From: Phyllobacterium sp. 21LDTY02-6 | GTDB lineage: Bacteria; Pseudomonadota; Alphaproteobacteria; Rhizobiales; Rhizobiaceae | Reading direction: 5' to 3' | Assembly (NCBI RefSeq): GCF_023554255.2 | Contig: NZ_JAMJWD020000002.1 | Span: forward strand, 124,001-188,000 | Length of the DNA: 64,000 nucleotides | Part shown: piece after piece, positions 62,058 to 64,000 of the stretch | How the letters are laid out: each line of letters starts with the position of its first letter | How positions within the stretch are numbered: the stretch's first letter is position 1 | Made by a program: the position numbers and the translations under genes | The notes under the pieces: model-generated | The model's input: only the letters and a program-made list of their open reading frames with translations | Database searches by the model: none | What the model was told of the DNA's origin: nothing

Positions 62058-63932
62058 CTAGTTTGCAGCGGCGGCATCGACCAGCCGCTTCGCCGAGACG
62101 ATTCTGGATTGCTGCATCGACTGCACCGCCACGGCGGCTTCGGCGTCATAGGGAGCGCCTTCGTAATATTGATCCAGCGTCTTTTTCAACAAGGGACGTG
62201 ATGACTCGTCATTATAGATCATATGTCCGCCTTCGAACCATTTAACCGGAATACGGTCCAACAGGCCGACAGCTTCCAGATCGAGCTCCGTCTGGAAGCC
62301 CGGTGTGGCGATATCCTGATACCCATGCAGGATCAGCAGTTTTAACCCAGGATTGTAAGTCAGGGCACTTAGAATATCAGGTGTGCTGGTAGGCATGTTG
62401 GAAGCTTGACTGGCGCGCTTCCAGGCCCAGTTGCCGCGCGCTACACTGTTCGACGGCTGGTAATCGGACACGGCATTATAATTGGCGAAGTCCGGCAGAT
62501 AGGTCTTGAACTGGTTAAGGAACGCCTTGTCGATGTAATCATCGGCAGCATAGGCCGTTTCGCCATTGACAAGCGGAACCTTCATCCGTGCATCGAAGCG
62601 ACCAGTACGAAAGCCGTTCTTTCCCTTCTCATCTGTATAGCGCAGCTGAAAGAAGTGTGGCCGCAGATCCAAAGGCCTCCGATCCGTATCCCAGAAAAGC
62701 TGATCTTCCACGAACCGGTCACTCAAGTCCTTTTGAAAATCCTTCCCCGGCTTCGTTTGTTGGAAATTCTCCCATTCGGATTCCTTTATATACCCATCTA
62801 CAATGTACTCATCGAATATGGGAGTATAAACGTCTCGCGTATAGGTCTTCATTGCCGTCAGAAAATCGGCCTTCGTCTCATTTTTGCGAATTGATTTGTG
62901 GAAATAATCCGCTGTCATCGCATAGGATGGGATAAATCCGGCGCAGCTCCAATATTTTGCCTTTTCAGCGGCGGTTCCGAAGGTATTCCGCATATGGCAG
63001 TTCGATGTGTAATCGACGAGCGGTGAGTTGAGAATGTAACCGGAGAGCACCACGGGAGCCTTGCCCGAGCTGTCCGGTTCGAAACGGCTGGTTCCGGCTG
63101 CCTGGAGCAGATTGGCGACGATGGGTGTGCGAATGCCGCCATAGGATTCGCCATAGAGATATTTCGGCGAACTTTGGCGACCGTTGACGTTGTTATAACG
63201 GGTAATGAAGTCGGCAACCACCTTGGCATCGATATCCGTTCCCCATAGATCCCTGTTCTTCAGCGGCGCGATTGCCGCCGAGTAACCCGCGCCGGGGGGA
63301 TCGACAAAGACCAGGTCAGATTGTCCAAGCAGGCTGATATCATTGTCCAGAAACGGAAAGCTTTCCGGCTGTTTGGCATAATCGCTTTCTGGAATGTTGG
63401 GCGCATCGGATTTCAACCTTTTTGGCGCCCAGGACCCCATGTGCAGCCAAATGGAGGACGACCCGGGGCCACCGTTCCAGAAGAACGTCACTGGACGTTT
63501 TTCCTTGGGCAGATCATCCCTCGTATAGGCGGTGTAAAACACCGCCGCTTCCGGATTTTTCTTGTCCGCATCGTAGGTGACCAGATGACCTGCACGGGCA
63601 GTGAAATATATGGTCTTTCCGTCAAGCACCATATTGTGGCGTTTCGCTGAAGCCTTCTGGCTTACGTCGGCAAGCGCGACGCTTCCATCTGCCGTCGTGT
63701 CGAAATGTGTTTTCTCATCTATTACCGTGTCAGGCGGTGCGGCAGCGTTGAACGCCTCTTCCGGCGTTAGTGGCGGCTTTACCTGCGCTGGTTCCGCGGC
63801 CTGTATCACCACCGGCAGGGCTGCGACGATTTCCGCCGGAGGAGTAAAATTGCTTTCTGATGCGTTCTCCTGGCTATCGTCGCATGCGGCCAGGAAAGCC
63901 AGAACGGCAAGGGAAAAAGCTCTGTAATTCAT
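62058..63932 (-). CDS. S10 serine-carboxypeptidase-like lipoprotein, module 2
   Basis: A 624-residue protein from the ATG at 63932, whose signal ends LAFLAAC (Cys17, lipobox). S10 features: RPVTFFWNGGPGSSSIWLHMGSWAPKRL, DLVFVDPPGAGYSAAIAPL, the canonical elbow YGESYGGIRTPI (Ser about 263), an aspartate in LILHGYQDIATPG and a histidine in WFEGGHMIYND. It aligns along most of its length with the module 1 enzyme but has insertions, including one with KRLKSDAPNIPESDYAKQ. Expected to be an anchored peptidase of the envelope. An upstream start at 63974 would precede the signal peptide with unlikely residues. Confidence 0.86.
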   Translation of the reverse strand: MNYRAFSLAVLAFLAACDDSQENASESNFTPPAEIVAALPVVIQAAEPAQVKPPLTPEEAFNAAAPPDTVIDEKTHFDTTADGSVALADVSQKASAKRHNMVLDGKTIYFTARAGHLVTYDADKKNPEAAVFYTAYTRDDLPKEKRPVTFFWNGGPGSSSIWLHMGSWAPKRLKSDAPNIPESDYAKQPESFPFLDNDISLLGQSDLVFVDPPGAGYSAAIAPLKNRDLWGTDIDAKVVADFITRYNNVNGRQSSPKYLYGESYGGIRTPIVANLLQAAGTSRFEPDSSGKAPVVLSGYILNSPLVDYTSNCHMRNTFGTAAEKAKYWSCAGFIPSYAMTADYFHKSIRKNETKADFLTAMKTYTRDVYTPIFDEYIVDGYIKESEWENFQQTKPGKDFQKDLSDRFVEDQLFWDTDRRPLDLRPHFFQLRYTDEKGKNGFRTGRFDARMKVPLVNGETAYAADDYIDKAFLNQFKTYLPDFANYNAVSDYQPSNSVARGNWAWKRASQASNMPTSTPDILSALTYNPGLKLLILHGYQDIATPGFQTELDLEAVGLLDRIPVKWFEGGHMIYNDESSRPLLKKTLDQYYEGAPYDAEAAVAVQSMQQSRIVSAKRLVDAAAAN

Positions 63933-64000
63933 TTTGTTGAAATACCCCTCTTTTGAAAGGGACAGCATTTCCAACAGCTACGGCAGCGTCAATTGGTCGA

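Overview
The window is high-GC bacterial chromosome, almost fully coding. Alphaproteobacteria, probably order Hyphomicrobiales (Rhizobiales), is suggested by the style of GyrB, a small DUF1127-type protein, an ICE-like (Irr) iron box, a TPP riboswitch ahead of thiE, abundant TRAP/ABC uptake systems and a LOV histidine kinase. The genus cannot be fixed from the sequence alone. No rRNA, tRNA, CRISPR array, IS element or prophage was seen.

Layout. 1-5985 (minus): a ferric-siderophore locus, fecI-fecR, a TonB receptor with a signalling domain, then fhuD and the start of fhuB. 6316-10917 (minus): a very large autotransporter with repeat-built passenger, behind a 1.08-kb gene-free region rich in palindromes and tandem repeats. 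11998-20246: an SRPBCC protein and a LysR-controlled operon (MetC-like lyase, amino-acid ABC transporter, M20 hydrolase, aspartase/fumarase-family lyase) that looks like uptake and breakdown of a conjugated amino acid. 20250-31179: small metabolic and stress genes, including an AztD-type zinc protein behind a candidate Zur promoter, an ArsR/MFS pair with twin palindromic operators, three LysR regulators, VOC proteins and an aldo/keto reductase. 31180-36504: an MFS transporter, an unrecognised membrane protein, three similar membrane-anchored periplasmic proteins and a lipoprotein DD-carboxypeptidase. 36649-41501 (minus): a GntR-TRAP-L-idonate dehydrogenase operon with a candidate operator. 41762-44178: a lytic transglycosylase and thiE-thiD under a TPP riboswitch. 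44255-50560 (minus): an M19 dipeptidase plus a complete Dpp-type peptide ABC transporter. 50808-53249: gyrB. 53552-63932: two copies of an S10-carboxypeptidase-like lipoprotein plus exported EF-hand protein module, flanking a P450/LOV-kinase pair and a glutathione-dependent formaldehyde detoxification operon.

The most unusual items are: (1) the duplicated S10/EF-hand module, a candidate undescribed two-component cell-envelope system; (2) the cytochrome P450 immediately followed by a blue-light LOV kinase; (3) the conjugated-amino-acid operon, which could handle S-(2-succino)cysteine-type adducts; (4) the repeat-built autotransporter passenger; (5) the run of three paralogue-like anchored proteins beside an orphan polytopic membrane protein.

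All functional calls rest on reading motifs and context by eye; no database search was run.
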